Assembly (NCBI RefSeq): GCF_034343125.1
Contig: NZ_CP139957.1
Location: 2,724,001 to 2,788,000 of the forward strand
Reading direction: 5' to 3'
Length of the DNA: 64,000 nucleotides
DNA from: Caldicellulosiruptor danielii
Lineage (GTDB): Bacteria; Bacillota; Thermoanaerobacteria; Caldicellulosiruptorales; Caldicellulosiruptoraceae
Shown here: positions 25,740-34,570 of the stretch, piece after piece
Position numbering within the stretch: the first letter of the stretch is position 1
How the letters are laid out: every line of letters starts with the position of its first letter
Notes under the pieces: model-generated
The model's input: the letters and a program-made list of their open reading frames with translations, nothing else
Told to the model about the DNA's origin: nothing
The model's database searches: none
Program-made: the position numbers and the translations under genes

Positions 25740-26631
25740 TTTCCAACTCCACCTTTTCCCACTGGTTTTTATCCAAAAAATTTATTGATTGGAGTTTCTT
25801 TTCAATCTCTTTATGCTCAAAAACTTTTTCGGCAAAAAGTGGATTTTGGGTATATCCATCTTTGGCTTTATCTTTCATCTCTCCATAGTATCTTATTTTA
25901 ATCTTTACATTCTGAACTTTCATTCTGCCAAAGCCTTTTGAAGAATACCCTCCAAACGTCAAAATTCCTTCATCAATGGCTTCAAAAATTTCAAGCAGAA
26001 GTTTTAACTGCCAGTTGAAAAAGCTAACAAGTGTTATCTTGCCTTCAAACACTCCCCAGTCAACATACTCAAAAGTGTTAAGACCTTTTTCTTTCGCCGC
26101 ACCTGAGATTCTGTCAATAGGCGTAGAGCTTCTGGACGATATCTTAAAACCTTCCTTTGCCTTTGCATCGTCAAATATCATTCTGCTTTTGAGTCTTTGT
26201 GAACCAAAAACCTTGCACGCAGGACAGCTCAGATAATAATTCCTTTTACCACTTGAAAAGCTTTTTAATTTTTCAAGTTCTTTGTCAAACTCATTTGATT
26301 CCCAATTTTTATTATTATCAGATTTTAGTTTTTTCTCAAATTCTTTTATTTTTTTCAAACACTTATTACTCTCTTGACGGGTATCCAAGATATTGCATGC
26401 CTCATCTCCCAACAACTTTTCGAAAAACGATCTGAAAACACCTTTCATTGAAGTACCGGGAATTATGGGAATCCTCTTTTCATCAAGATAACATGAGATA
26501 TACGTTCCATCAAAAGCTGTTGGGTCAAGAAGACTTGTATTCTGTTTTATATAAAGAGGACTTTGCGTAACAAGTTCAAAGTTAACTATTGCTTGATTTA
26601 AAAGTTTTTTGAACACTTTTTTTCCCTCCAT
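25723..26631 (-). CDS. Csm3-like RAMP (Cas7 group) of the type III effector
   Basis: The protein has 302 residues. The motif PIIPGTSMKGVFRSFFEKL follows a LLDPTAFDGTY segment with candidate catalytic Asp residues. CPACKVFGSQ and RSSTPIDRISGAA are typical of Csm3-type proteins, and the C-terminal GGYSSKGFGRMKV is the glycine-rich RAMP loop. A lysine-rich insertion lies near residue 110. Translation starts near GGAGGG in the 5' region. It probably occupies one backbone position along the crRNA. Confidence 0.87.
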   Translation of the reverse strand: MEGKKVFKKLLNQAIVNFELVTQSPLYIKQNTSLLDPTAFDGTYISCYLDEKRIPIIPGTSMKGVFRSFFEKLLGDEACNILDTRQESNKCLKKIKEFEKKLKSDNNKNWESNEFDKELEKLKSFSSGKRNYYLSCPACKVFGSQRLKSRMIFDDAKAKEGFKISSRSSTPIDRISGAAKEKGLNTFEYVDWGVFEGKITLVSFFNWQLKLLLEIFEAIDEGILTFGGYSSKGFGRMKVQNVKIKIRYYGEMKDKAKDGYTQNPLFAEKVFEHKEIEKKLQSINFLDKNQWEKVELENEQIL

Positions 26632-26656
26632 TTTCTATACTTTGCATCGTCGAAGA

Positions 26657-27439
26657 TTATTCAAACTGCTTCTTAAAATCTGACCACGAAAGTGATTTTA
26701 TTCCATTGAGTCCTTTTTCTAAATAATCCTTTATATTGTCTTTTGTAATTCTGTAAATATCAACTTTTTCTGTTAGCATTATTCTTCCAAGTCCGCGGGA
26801 GGTTTTTCCTCCAATTTTCAATTCTCCACTTTTCAAAACCTCTACTATTGGAATCAGAAAAGACTTTACATACTCATCTTCAAGATTTTCAAAAACCATA
26901 TAAAGGTCAAACTGGGCACCTGGCTCTATAACCTCAAAATCATACTTTACTCTATTTGCTGCCGTGCCGGTATCTCTATCAATCCCAACACCATCTCTTA
27001 CTCCAAGTTTATAAAGTTTTTTGCCGTTTTCTTCTCTTACCCTAAGGTCAGAAATATATATTTTTGAAGCTGTCTCTTGTGAACCAAAAACTTTGCAAAT
27101 ATCACAAAGAAGAGAGTAGACTTTTTTTGCATATTCATCCGGCTTTTTTGAATATTCGTCTTTTATATTTTTTATCTCGTTTTCTTTTTTCTTACAACAA
27201 GACTCTATAGTAACCCAGCAGTGTTCTTTGGGATATACCTGCTCGATAAAACTTCTTAAAACACCCTTTAAAGAACTACCAGGAATATAAGGTTCGTTAG
27301 TTGAAGCATACCTCACAATTCTATTGTCTACTTCTAACGGATTAAAGCTTGACCCTCCTGCTCCTATATGAATAGGATTTAAATTTGTAATTACACCTTT
27401 TATAATATACCTGTTTTCAAACTTATCAAACAGCAACAA
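26657..27439 (-). CDS. Csm3-like RAMP (Cas7 group) of the type III effector
   Basis: The protein has 260 residues. It starts with a short strand, then NPIHIGAGG, LEVDNRIVRY with a candidate catalytic Asp, and PYIPGSSLKGVLRSF. CDICKVFGSQ and RDGVGIDRDTGTA follow, and the glycine-rich loop is GGKTSRGLGRIML. It is closest by eye to canonical Csm3. It lies 25 bases upstream of the next RAMP gene and 46 bases after the Csm2-like gene, with AGGGAGGTATTACC as ribosome site. Confidence 0.9.
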   Translation of the reverse strand: MLLFDKFENRYIIKGVITNLNPIHIGAGGSSFNPLEVDNRIVRYASTNEPYIPGSSLKGVLRSFIEQVYPKEHCWVTIESCCKKKENEIKNIKDEYSKKPDEYAKKVYSLLCDICKVFGSQETASKIYISDLRVREENGKKLYKLGVRDGVGIDRDTGTAANRVKYDFEVIEPGAQFDLYMVFENLEDEYVKSFLIPIVEVLKSGELKIGGKTSRGLGRIMLTEKVDIYRITKDNIKDYLEKGLNGIKSLSWSDFKKQFE

Positions 27440-27485
27440 TGGTAATACCTCCCTAAATTAGTAATCGTTAAGGTATCCAATTTAC

Positions 27486-27968
27486 CTATCTTTTCCCTGC
27501 TCTTTTTTGATAATTTTGATCCTTGGTGTGAGAATTTTGTCCGTTGTTTTGCCCCTGTTCCTTATTATTTCCTTTTGAATCTTCAAGCCCATAAACTTTC
27601 CAGTAGATATAACCAAGAAATCTTGCAGAAAGTTCAATAACTTCTTTTTCACTGTCAAATGTTGGATCTTCCTTATACTTTTCATCAATTTTTTTCTTTA
27701 ACTCCTCTAATTTTTTTATAATAAACTCAGCAAAAGTCCCACAATCACCAAATGATTCATCCCAACCCGTGTTTCTCCTTGCGCCTTTATATTCCAAAAA
27801 CAATTTTACTTCATCAAAACAGCTTGCCTGCAAAATTGCTGTTGCAGTTGTGCGAATATTAGTTTTGCCAAGTTCCTCGTTTTTCTTCCAAAATTTAATA
27901 TTATTTCCAATCTCCTCAGCCCATTGGGTCAACATTTTAATTATTTCTTTTCTTGCTTCTTCTTTCAT
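27486..27968 (-). CDS. Csm2-like small subunit (Cas11 group)
   Basis: With the ATG at 27968 (7 bases after the csx10-like stop, GGTGAAG ahead) the protein has 160 residues. The first 125 are helical and the last 30 are Gln/Asn/Lys-rich and probably disordered. ELGKTNIRTT resembles the Csm2 L-x-T-x-x-R start of its helical bundle, and ARFLGYIYWKVYG resembles its C-terminal helix. Size, helicity and operon place fit the small subunit that lines the target RNA in type III complexes. No other small-subunit gene is obvious, so this is the best candidate. Confidence 0.65.
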   Translation of the reverse strand: MKEEARKEIIKMLTQWAEEIGNNIKFWKKNEELGKTNIRTTATAILQASCFDEVKLFLEYKGARRNTGWDESFGDCGTFAEFIIKKLEELKKKIDEKYKEDPTFDSEKEVIELSARFLGYIYWKVYGLEDSKGNNKEQGQNNGQNSHTKDQNYQKRAGKR

Positions 27969-27975
27969 TACTTCT

Positions 27976-29121
27976 TCACCCCTCAATTGTTTGGAATTCA
28001 TAAAATTCAAACCAACCATATCCATCTTCAACTTTTTGACCAAAACCTTTGAATTCAAGAAGCTTTTCCACAGCCTCATCAATGCTCTTTTGTGTCTTTA
28101 GTACCAATACCGTTCCAGCCTGAGCAGAGTACATAATTTGTTTTGGAGAAAAATCATTTTTCGATGTGTCAATTCCTCTGAAAAGATTTATCTGGGAAAA
28201 AATTTTATATATATCAAACTCTTGAGGAATACCAATTGCGTCTTTGATTATTTCCAAGTATTCTTGGGTTGGAATATAGCCCGTTGGTAAATTGTCCACC
28301 TTGAACAAAATATCAGATACAAAATAAAGAGCTATAAAGTTAGAATCAGCATCCTTGACAATTTCTTTGTATTTGCTCGAAAACCTTTTTGCTTTTTCTT
28401 TAGGATCAACTTTATTTTCTTCCTCTTTTCTTTCGCCTAAAGACAAGCATGCCATTCCAAAACCGCTTGACGTGTATTTTCCTATTCTTAATTGATCTAT
28501 CTTTTTAAGATCCTCTTCAGAAATTCCTTCTATAACGCCTTCAAACACAATTCCATCTGGGCAAGTTTTTATAATTGGTGCAAGAGTAAACAAACTTCCT
28601 TTGAGTGCTGTTTTTGTAAAATGGTTTATTGCAGTCTTCCCCATATACATTCGTTCAATTCCGGAATATGGTTTGCCATCCAATACAAGCCCTGCGTATT
28701 TTTCAACTCTGTTATTGCCCTCAGGGCACTTTAAACACTTTGCTTCCTTATCTTCTCTGCCGTAGAGTAGCTCAGAATAAAAACCATGTTCTTCATTGTT
28801 TTTGCAAATCATATCACAAAGTGGATTTGGCTTTGTCCCTTTGGGATAGAAAAAAGATATTTTTATTTCTTTAAAGTTTTTACAAAGGTTTATAAACTCA
28901 CACCTCTGGCACTCTTCTTTGTTTTTAAATTCAACCCAAAAGCGTTTCTCAGAACTCTCATCATAAATATCACGTTGTATCTTGCAGTTTAGCACAATGA
29001 ATTTTGCCAATGCTGCTCTGACTACGCTGCCGGGAATGTAATTGATGCTCTCTATAAAATTGGTTGCAGACTTTCTGCCACCCACCAGCACAGGACTTTT
29101 GAAATTGAGATAAACCTTCAC
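27976..29121 (-). CDS. csx10: Csx10-like RAMP (Cas5 group, type III-D)
   Basis: The protein has 381 residues. The N-terminal YIPGSVVRAALAKFI is the Csx10/Cas5-type variant of the RAMP helix motif (an R-A-x-A after PGS). Cysteine pairs CQRCEF, CDMIC and CLKCPEG suggest structural zinc. GKYTSSGFGMACL and GFGQKVEDGYGWFEF are glycine-rich loops of two RAMP domains. Csx10 holds the crRNA 5' end in type III-D complexes. It starts with GTG overlapping the stop of the upstream Csm3-like gene, so translation is coupled. Confidence 0.78.
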   Translation of the reverse strand: MKVYLNFKSPVLVGGRKSATNFIESINYIPGSVVRAALAKFIVLNCKIQRDIYDESSEKRFWVEFKNKEECQRCEFINLCKNFKEIKISFFYPKGTKPNPLCDMICKNNEEHGFYSELLYGREDKEAKCLKCPEGNNRVEKYAGLVLDGKPYSGIERMYMGKTAINHFTKTALKGSLFTLAPIIKTCPDGIVFEGVIEGISEEDLKKIDQLRIGKYTSSGFGMACLSLGERKEEENKVDPKEKAKRFSSKYKEIVKDADSNFIALYFVSDILFKVDNLPTGYIPTQEYLEIIKDAIGIPQEFDIYKIFSQINLFRGIDTSKNDFSPKQIMYSAQAGTVLVLKTQKSIDEAVEKLLEFKGFGQKVEDGYGWFEFYEFQTIEG

Positions 29122-29660
29122 CTGCCTTCAACCTCCTCAATAAAAACTTCAACATGTCCCAATCCCCTGCTCTTGCTACCCCCTATCATTTCAATGAACT
29201 TTACTGCCTGTTCAAATTTTTCTTTAACATTCTGTTTTTCAAGATCTGATGGAAGATATAAGTTGATTTTTCCACAAAATGTAGTATTCTCAACAGTCTT
29301 GTGAGAAAATAAGCTATTTAGACGTATTGCTCTTCTGAATCTATCTATTGCTGTTTGTGTTCTAATACTGAAATAATACTCTTTAGAGGGTTTTAGGTCT
29401 TCAAAAAATACAAGTGAACTTCTGTTGTTCTGCGAACCAAATAGCATACATGCTTCACAGTTGCAATTAAAAATTTTGTGTTGACAGTGATGTAAATAAA
29501 CATAGTTACTCCTGACAATTCCTTTCAAGGTTGTTGCAGGAATTATCGGCTTGCCGTCAATTCCTATTATCATCGACCTTATTATCGAGTTAGTTTCGCC
29601 GCTGGATATTATCAAAGGTGATTTTAAATAGATTTCTACTCTGTAAGTAATTTTTTTCAT
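29118..29660 (-). CDS. Short Csm3-like RAMP
   Basis: The protein has 180 residues, shorter than the other backbone RAMPs. PIIPATTLKGIVRSNY is the helix motif and GGSKSRGLGHVEV the glycine-rich loop; CNCEACMLFGSQ gives the zinc-like cysteines and RTQTAIDRF the conserved strand. Where the other Csm3-like proteins have an Asp before the helix motif, this one reads GETNSIIRS, so it may lack RNA-cleaving activity and serve as an end-of-backbone subunit. It starts 20 bases after the cas10 stop. Confidence 0.82.
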   Translation of the reverse strand: MKKITYRVEIYLKSPLIISSGETNSIIRSMIIGIDGKPIIPATTLKGIVRSNYVYLHHCQHKIFNCNCEACMLFGSQNNRSSLVFFEDLKPSKEYYFSIRTQTAIDRFRRAIRLNSLFSHKTVENTTFCGKINLYLPSDLEKQNVKEKFEQAVKFIEMIGGSKSRGLGHVEVFIEEVEGR

Positions 29661-29680
29661 ATCTTTTACTCACCTCATCC

Positions 29681-31678
29681 TCAGACAAACTCACTGAGTT
29701 TTGCTATCTCGTCCCATGGTGATATTAACTGCTCTTCTTCGTCGTCTTTCTTTTTGACAAAGCCACCTATAAATTTTGTATCCTCATCAAGCATTTCTTG
29801 AATTGCTTCCTCTACAGCGTCAATATTTTCTTCTCTTGCTTTTTGGAATATATAGAAAAGTTCAAACTCTTCTGGCAACAGAGTCTCAGCTGCTTCTTTG
29901 AAGAGGTATATTTTAGCTCTTGCAAGGTTCTCTCTAATAGTTTTAAATGCCTTAAGAACTTTTTCTACTCTTTTCACATCGCATGGGAAAATCTCTTTAC
30001 TTCCTTTCTTGCCCAAAATAGATGAACCTGTTAAAACCTCAACGTCTACACTGCCCATCTCCAATTTTTTCTTTTTCACATATTTTTTTGCACTCTTCAA
30101 CAGCCCAACTGTGATGTCATATGCCGCAGACATTGGCATAGTGCTTTTTGTTATCAATATTCCAACAGAAAGAGTAATTGTATTGTTAAATGCTGTGTCA
30201 AACTTTTCTATTATCTGCTTTGCAACCTCCAGTGCCCATTGTGCAGGAACAGCTATTAAAATATCTTCTCCGCTCAAAATGATTATCTCAAACTTTAACA
30301 AAGGCTTTCCTTTCGCTTTTTCAGATGTTTTCTCTTTATCATCTTTTTCCATTGCATCTTTTAGCGCTTCGTAAACAGCACAAACTGTTATTTTATCCAA
30401 TCTTCTGCTCAAAAACATCAGCTCAAAAACATTTCTGATGTTCATAATGACATTTCCCAAATTATTCCCATCACCGTAAATAAGGGCAATATAATCACCT
30501 ATATCTGATATACTTTTGGGCAATTCAAATTCATCTATATTCTTTCCAATAAACTTACAATATTCCTCATGGTAGAATGAACGCATACCTTTACCCTTCT
30601 TAAATTTCCAATGACAAACATCACACACATAGTATTCTTCATCAAAAACCTCAACTTTTTCCTTAGGATCTCTCAACCAGCAGGTTTGGCACAGCTTTAC
30701 ATTCCGAGGAATAACATTGGTGTGAGTTTCTTTTTGAGGTAGTGCGAGCTGAAGCACTGGCAGCTTAACAATATGCCTTGTTGTGAGCTTTTGAGCTATT
30801 TTAGTGGACAGGCGACTATAATCAAATAAAAACTCGCCAAGTTCTGCCTCCAAAAACTCAAATGCAAATTTTCCACCGGGGAGAAGCTGTGAGTACTCCT
30901 TTTCAATCTCCTCGCAAATTTCCTGACCCTTGCCTTTTGGAACAACAATAAGTGAGTTCCCACCACTACCATAAATCAAACATTCGGGTATCAGACCAGC
31001 TTTGTTCAATACCTCTCTTGTCCTCTCAATATTTGCTTCTTTTATAAGCTCGGTTGCACCTCGCATCTGTGCTAACTTATCCGCCTCAGTAATATACTCT
31101 TTTATTTTCGATATTCCACCTTTGACTACCTCTATCTTTATTTCTAATACCTTTATTATTTTTTCTTGATACTTAAATTTTTCTTTTATTTGGTTATAAT
31201 CTTGCTTTGAAAGGTGGCTATCTTTCTGCGTTTCTTTTAGAACTTCAACAATAATCTGCTTGACAATATCGTCTGAGTCAGGATTTAAAAATTTGAGATA
31301 AGAGTTTTTTCTGCTAAATGAAATGGTGCTTTTCTCAATGTTGTTCTCTTCAATAGCCTTGAGAAAATCTACCAAAACATAGATTTTTGCCGCATCAATA
31401 AGCGCCGGCAAATAAGCAATTTCTCTTTCAGTTAGGTCTTTTGAAAACACAAATCTTTTGTCAAAAATTTCTGCTTCTTCTTTCGACATATTCTTCTGTG
31501 CCAATTCTTCTAACGGTTGATTTTCTTCCATTCCTTCTACCAGTTGCTTTATTTTTAAAAGTTCTTCAGGTGATATGTAATTTCCATCTGCAGGATAGAG
31601 CTGGTCTAAATATTTTTTAGATTTTCTCTCATCATCTGAATAGAGTTGCTTTGAATTTTCTCGCGACACAATTTCCAC
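29681..31678 (-). CDS. cas10: Cas10 large subunit, HD-less, type III-D-like, altered GGDD
   Basis: The protein has 665 residues. No HD motif is seen in the first 200 residues, as in type III-D. CQTCWL and CDVCHW form a zinc finger. The first palm domain shows YGDGNNLG (from G402). The second palm shows SGED (S469-D472) where cyclase-active Cas10 has GGDD. Acidic residues are kept, so cyclic oligoadenylate synthesis may persist. Starts are GTG 31678 or GTG 31669; the second has the better-placed AGAGGTGG. It heads the RAMP operon, 113 bases after cas6. Confidence 0.88.
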   Translation of the reverse strand: MEIVSRENSKQLYSDDERKSKKYLDQLYPADGNYISPEELLKIKQLVEGMEENQPLEELAQKNMSKEEAEIFDKRFVFSKDLTEREIAYLPALIDAAKIYVLVDFLKAIEENNIEKSTISFSRKNSYLKFLNPDSDDIVKQIIVEVLKETQKDSHLSKQDYNQIKEKFKYQEKIIKVLEIKIEVVKGGISKIKEYITEADKLAQMRGATELIKEANIERTREVLNKAGLIPECLIYGSGGNSLIVVPKGKGQEICEEIEKEYSQLLPGGKFAFEFLEAELGEFLFDYSRLSTKIAQKLTTRHIVKLPVLQLALPQKETHTNVIPRNVKLCQTCWLRDPKEKVEVFDEEYYVCDVCHWKFKKGKGMRSFYHEEYCKFIGKNIDEFELPKSISDIGDYIALIYGDGNNLGNVIMNIRNVFELMFLSRRLDKITVCAVYEALKDAMEKDDKEKTSEKAKGKPLLKFEIIILSGEDILIAVPAQWALEVAKQIIEKFDTAFNNTITLSVGILITKSTMPMSAAYDITVGLLKSAKKYVKKKKLEMGSVDVEVLTGSSILGKKGSKEIFPCDVKRVEKVLKAFKTIRENLARAKIYLFKEAAETLLPEEFELFYIFQKAREENIDAVEEAIQEMLDEDTKFIGGFVKKKDDEEEQLISPWDEIAKLSEFV

Positions 31679-31791
31679 CTCTTTCCTTTTAAGGTGAGCT
31701 GAAAACTCTTTTTTAAATGAATTTTAATGTCGAATTTTGTCGAAGTTTGTCAATAAAGATTTTATTTAGAAATGTTTAGTAGTATTATATT

Positions 31792-32547
31792 TCATTTTTC
31801 ATAAGATATCAATACTCTCTCGGCAGGTGGAGGGATGACTTCTATACATCCAAAACCAAGAGCATTTTTGACGCCCAGCCCACAGTTATATGCAATTTCA
31901 ATTATTTCTGGTATAGATTTTATTTTCAACAAAAGGTCATAGCCGATGTAGAGTTCATTTTTTATGTGCAATATTTTTCTTTTTATCTTCTCATTATTTA
32001 CAATCTGGATTTCTATCTTTTCTGGCAAGACACTTATATTTCTGAATGCTTTTGCTTTTGATATTAGGTTCTTCTTTATACCTTCAACAAAATATGCAGC
32101 AAATTCCGAACAGTTATGTTCAATTCCTCGAATTTCTTTTATAATGATAGGTGAAAGTGTCCTGCAAACAATCTGCTTTCTTTGTGGCTGATCTAACACT
32201 GAAATTGACCTTAATTCAAAAATAGCTTCGCCCATCTTCAAACATTTTTCTTTTAGAATTCCTTTTAAAAAGTAATAAGCAAAATTATCATCTATTGTAG
32301 AAACTATCAAGTAGCTATTACCCGGCAAAACTCTTATTTCTTTATTTGCAAAGCTATACTTTTCAAAAAACAATCGTGAAAAAGTCCAGGGTTTGTATAT
32401 TTTTCTGTTCAAAAGATACGCACCATTTTCAATGTATCGTAGATACTCAGAATCAAGAAGCATATTTATTGAACGTGCAAGTTCCATACAGTAATCTACT
32501 TTTATTCTCGCTTCTTTTTCATTTGTGAGTTTTAACTTAAACCTCAT
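31792..32547 (-). CDS. cas6: Cas6 crRNA-processing endoribonuclease
   Basis: The protein has 251 residues when started at ATG 32547, which has a better ribosome-site distance (AGGAG) than the ATG 9 bases upstream. Features are a RAMP first strand (RFKLKL), the TLSPIII segment between the two ferredoxin domains, and the C-terminal CGLGVKNALGFG glycine-rich loop that grips the repeat RNA. Cas6 cuts within repeats to leave the ATTGAAAC handle. It is the only intact Cas6 in the window; the type I-B operon lacks one, so this enzyme likely serves both systems. Confidence 0.92.
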   Translation of the reverse strand: MRFKLKLTNEKEARIKVDYCMELARSINMLLDSEYLRYIENGAYLLNRKIYKPWTFSRLFFEKYSFANKEIRVLPGNSYLIVSTIDDNFAYYFLKGILKEKCLKMGEAIFELRSISVLDQPQRKQIVCRTLSPIIIKEIRGIEHNCSEFAAYFVEGIKKNLISKAKAFRNISVLPEKIEIQIVNNEKIKRKILHIKNELYIGYDLLLKIKSIPEIIEIAYNCGLGVKNALGFGCIEVIPPPAERVLISYEK

Positions 32548-32884
32548 TTTTTTCATTCTCCTAATCTCTTAAGTTAAAATTGAAGCAAAAACTCTAAGAA
32601 GATGAAAAGGAATAGCAAACCACAGTTTTATTAAAGCATAAAAGCATAAACTTTTAAAGACTGGTATCGCTGATCCTCAAAGTGATATTTCCTTTCCTGA
32701 ACACTTTACTGTTTTCTGCTTTCTTGCACTGAAAATGCCCAAGCATTGTATATTTATAAGCCCAAAAATGATGTATTCTTATTTTAAGCAAATTTGGTTA
32801 CATTGATCTTGGGTGGCACAATTTTCAGTGTTAATTTATACGCACCTTCAAGCGTGATGTATATTAGCTGATTTGATTATCTTG

Positions 32885-33010
32885 TAGCAGCTGGAAATTT
32901 TTTGTCCTCTATTGATTTTTTTTGACTTTGAGGCTTAAAATTGAATTAAACTAATTGCTTTTACATACTCTTTCTCATATTCCATGTGAGATTCCCCAAG
33001 CCCTCCACGG
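32885..33010 (+). promoter_or_regulatory. CRISPR leader, type L2 (copy b, decayed)
   Basis: It shares the CTGGAAATTTT block, TTGACTTTGAGGCTT and the final CATGTGAGATTCCCCAAGCC...ACGG stretch with L2 copy c. TTGACT is at 32922-32927, but 17 bases on the -10 reads ATTAAA, so the promoter is probably weak or dead. The stretch 32548-32884 is AT-rich and shows no gene. Confidence 0.6.
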
Positions 33011-33106
33011 GTTTGTAGCCTACCCTTTGGAGATTGAAACAGGTTTTCTTCTGCTTTTTCCATGGGGACCGCCCAAGTTTGTAACTTTCAATTTGGAGAC
33101 TGAAAT
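33011..33106 (+). CRISPR. Degenerate two-repeat mini-array
   Basis: Repeat-like units lie at 33011-33040 (CCTACCC, GGAGATTGAAAC) and 33077-33106 (strongly changed, GTAACTTTCA), with a 36-base spacer. Position and spacing match the L2 mini-arrays at 6241 and 45715. Confidence 0.75.
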
Positions 33107-33145
33107 TCTGTTCACAACTTCTTTTTACTAAGTAAGAAAATATGT

Positions 33146-33174
33146 TTGATATTTTTCCTTTCATCTGCTATAAT
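33146..33174 (+). promoter_or_regulatory. Promoter of rpn copy 3
   Basis: TTGATA (33146-33151), 17 bases, TATAAT (33169-33174), 31 bases before the start codon. Confidence 0.65.
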
Positions 33175-33204
33175 GTTCTTAAGAATACTCTTCAGGTGAA
33201 ATCA

Positions 33205-34174
33205 ATGAACGAAAAGCCATTTGCTCACAACATAAACGACCTTGAGTACAAATACATATTCTCCAACAAAAGCATCTTCATTAGGCTTTTGAAAAGACTT
33301 GATGAGATTGGAATATTCAGAAACCTTACAGAAGACCAGCTTGAAAAAATTGATAAAAGCTATGTACTGCCTGACTTTTCTCAACAAGAAAGCGATTTGC
33401 TTTACAAAGTAAACCTTAAAGAAAAAGAAATTATCTTTTACATCTTGTTTGAACACCAGTCTTCTGTTGACCATTCAATGCCCTTGAGGTTTTTGTTTTA
33501 CATCACAGATATATACAGAGACTATATTAAGGATTTTGACAAAGCGCAGATAAAAAGAAAAGGCTTTAAGCTTCCTGCAGTTGTGCCAATAGTATTTTAC
33601 GATGGAGAGGACAGTTGGACAGCAGCAAGAACGCTGAGAGAAAAGATTTTAGGATTTGATGAGTTTGGAAAAGTATGTAATTGACTTTGAGTATATACTG
33701 GTTGACTTGAATGAAGCAGAGAGTATTTTTCAGATAAAAGACATACTCAGCCTGATACTGAGGCTAAACAGAATAAAAAGGTTTGAAGAGTTGGAAAAGT
33801 TATTTTTAGAGCTTGAAGAATATTTGCAGGGTGCTGAAGAGAAGGAGATAGAGGTTTTGAAGGTATGTTTGCCTGCTGCGCTCAGGGAGCTTGACAGGAA
33901 AGAGATTGAGGCAGCAAGGCAGGTGATAGAAGAGATCAGAGGGGGTGTTAGGACAATGCCACTTTTTCAGAATTTGAGAAAGATAAGAGAAGAGCTTATT
34001 TTTGAGGGGCTTCAGCAGGGTATTCAGCAAGGACTTCAGCAAGGATTTGAACAGGGGAAGATAGAGACAGCAGAGAAGATGATTTTGAAAGGGTACAATG
34101 ACGAAGAGATAGCAGATATAACAGGTCTTTCACTTGAGAAGATACAAGAGATACGTGCAAGGCTGAGAAATTAA
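33205..34174 (+). pseudogene. rpn: Rpn-family nuclease, diverged copy 3, one frameshift
   Basis: From ATG 33205 (CAGGTGA upstream) the first frame ends near 33684 with FGKVCN; the second frame continues with EKYVIDFEYILVDL to 34174. Joined by a one-base shift near 33665 they give about 322 residues, normal for the family. The nuclease core reads YKVNLKEKEIIFYILFEHQSS (E and Q of ExQ kept) after a QQESD segment. The tail has Q-rich GLQQGIQQGLQQG repeats and TGLSLEKIQEIR. This copy is far from the other four in sequence but has the same place between a mini-array and an L1 leader. Confidence 0.8.
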
Positions 34175-34196
34175 AAAAAGGCTTTTGAAAAAGAAA

Positions 34197-34236
34197 GGGA
34201 GCCGACTTTTTTGAAGAGGTTGGCTTCCTTTTTTGT
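34197..34236 (+). terminator. Terminator of rpn copy 3
   Basis: GGGAGCCGAC (34197-34206) pairs with GTTGGCTTCC (34219-34228), followed by TTTTTTG. Confidence 0.8.
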
Positions 34237-34324
34237 TTTGCTGCTGCAGGTCAAAAGCGAACAAGAATAAACTGAACATAAATTTTTGAGAATTTATGCA
34301 ATGATGCTGTATATAGCTTGCAAT

Positions 34325-34570
34325 TTGACCAAAAGTCATATCTGTCGACCTCCGGTAGCAAAATTTTGAGGTTTGATTTGTATTCGGTTTCTGGCTTGAG
34401 GTGAGTGGGATTGAACAGGCTTCTGGCAGTACCTGGATAGACGGAAAGGGTTGATAGGTTTTTATAGCTTGATTTTTCTGGCTTTATTTGAGTTTTCCAC
34501 AGATGTTTTGAAATAAAAACATTGACATGGGTGTATAAAGTTGATATAATAAAATCAAGCTTTTGAACGT
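34325..34570 (+). promoter_or_regulatory. CRISPR leader, type L1 (copy d)
   Basis: All L1 blocks are present (TTTGACCAAAAGTCATA, CTGTCGACC, GGATAGACGGAAAGG). The promoter is TTGACA (34522-34527), 17 bases, TATAAT (34545-34550). The first repeat starts at 34571. Confidence 0.8.

Noticed and set aside
32548-32884. Possible gene between cas6 and the L2b leader
   Set aside because: All frames are broken by stops and no ribosome site with an open frame is seen; treated as intergenic.
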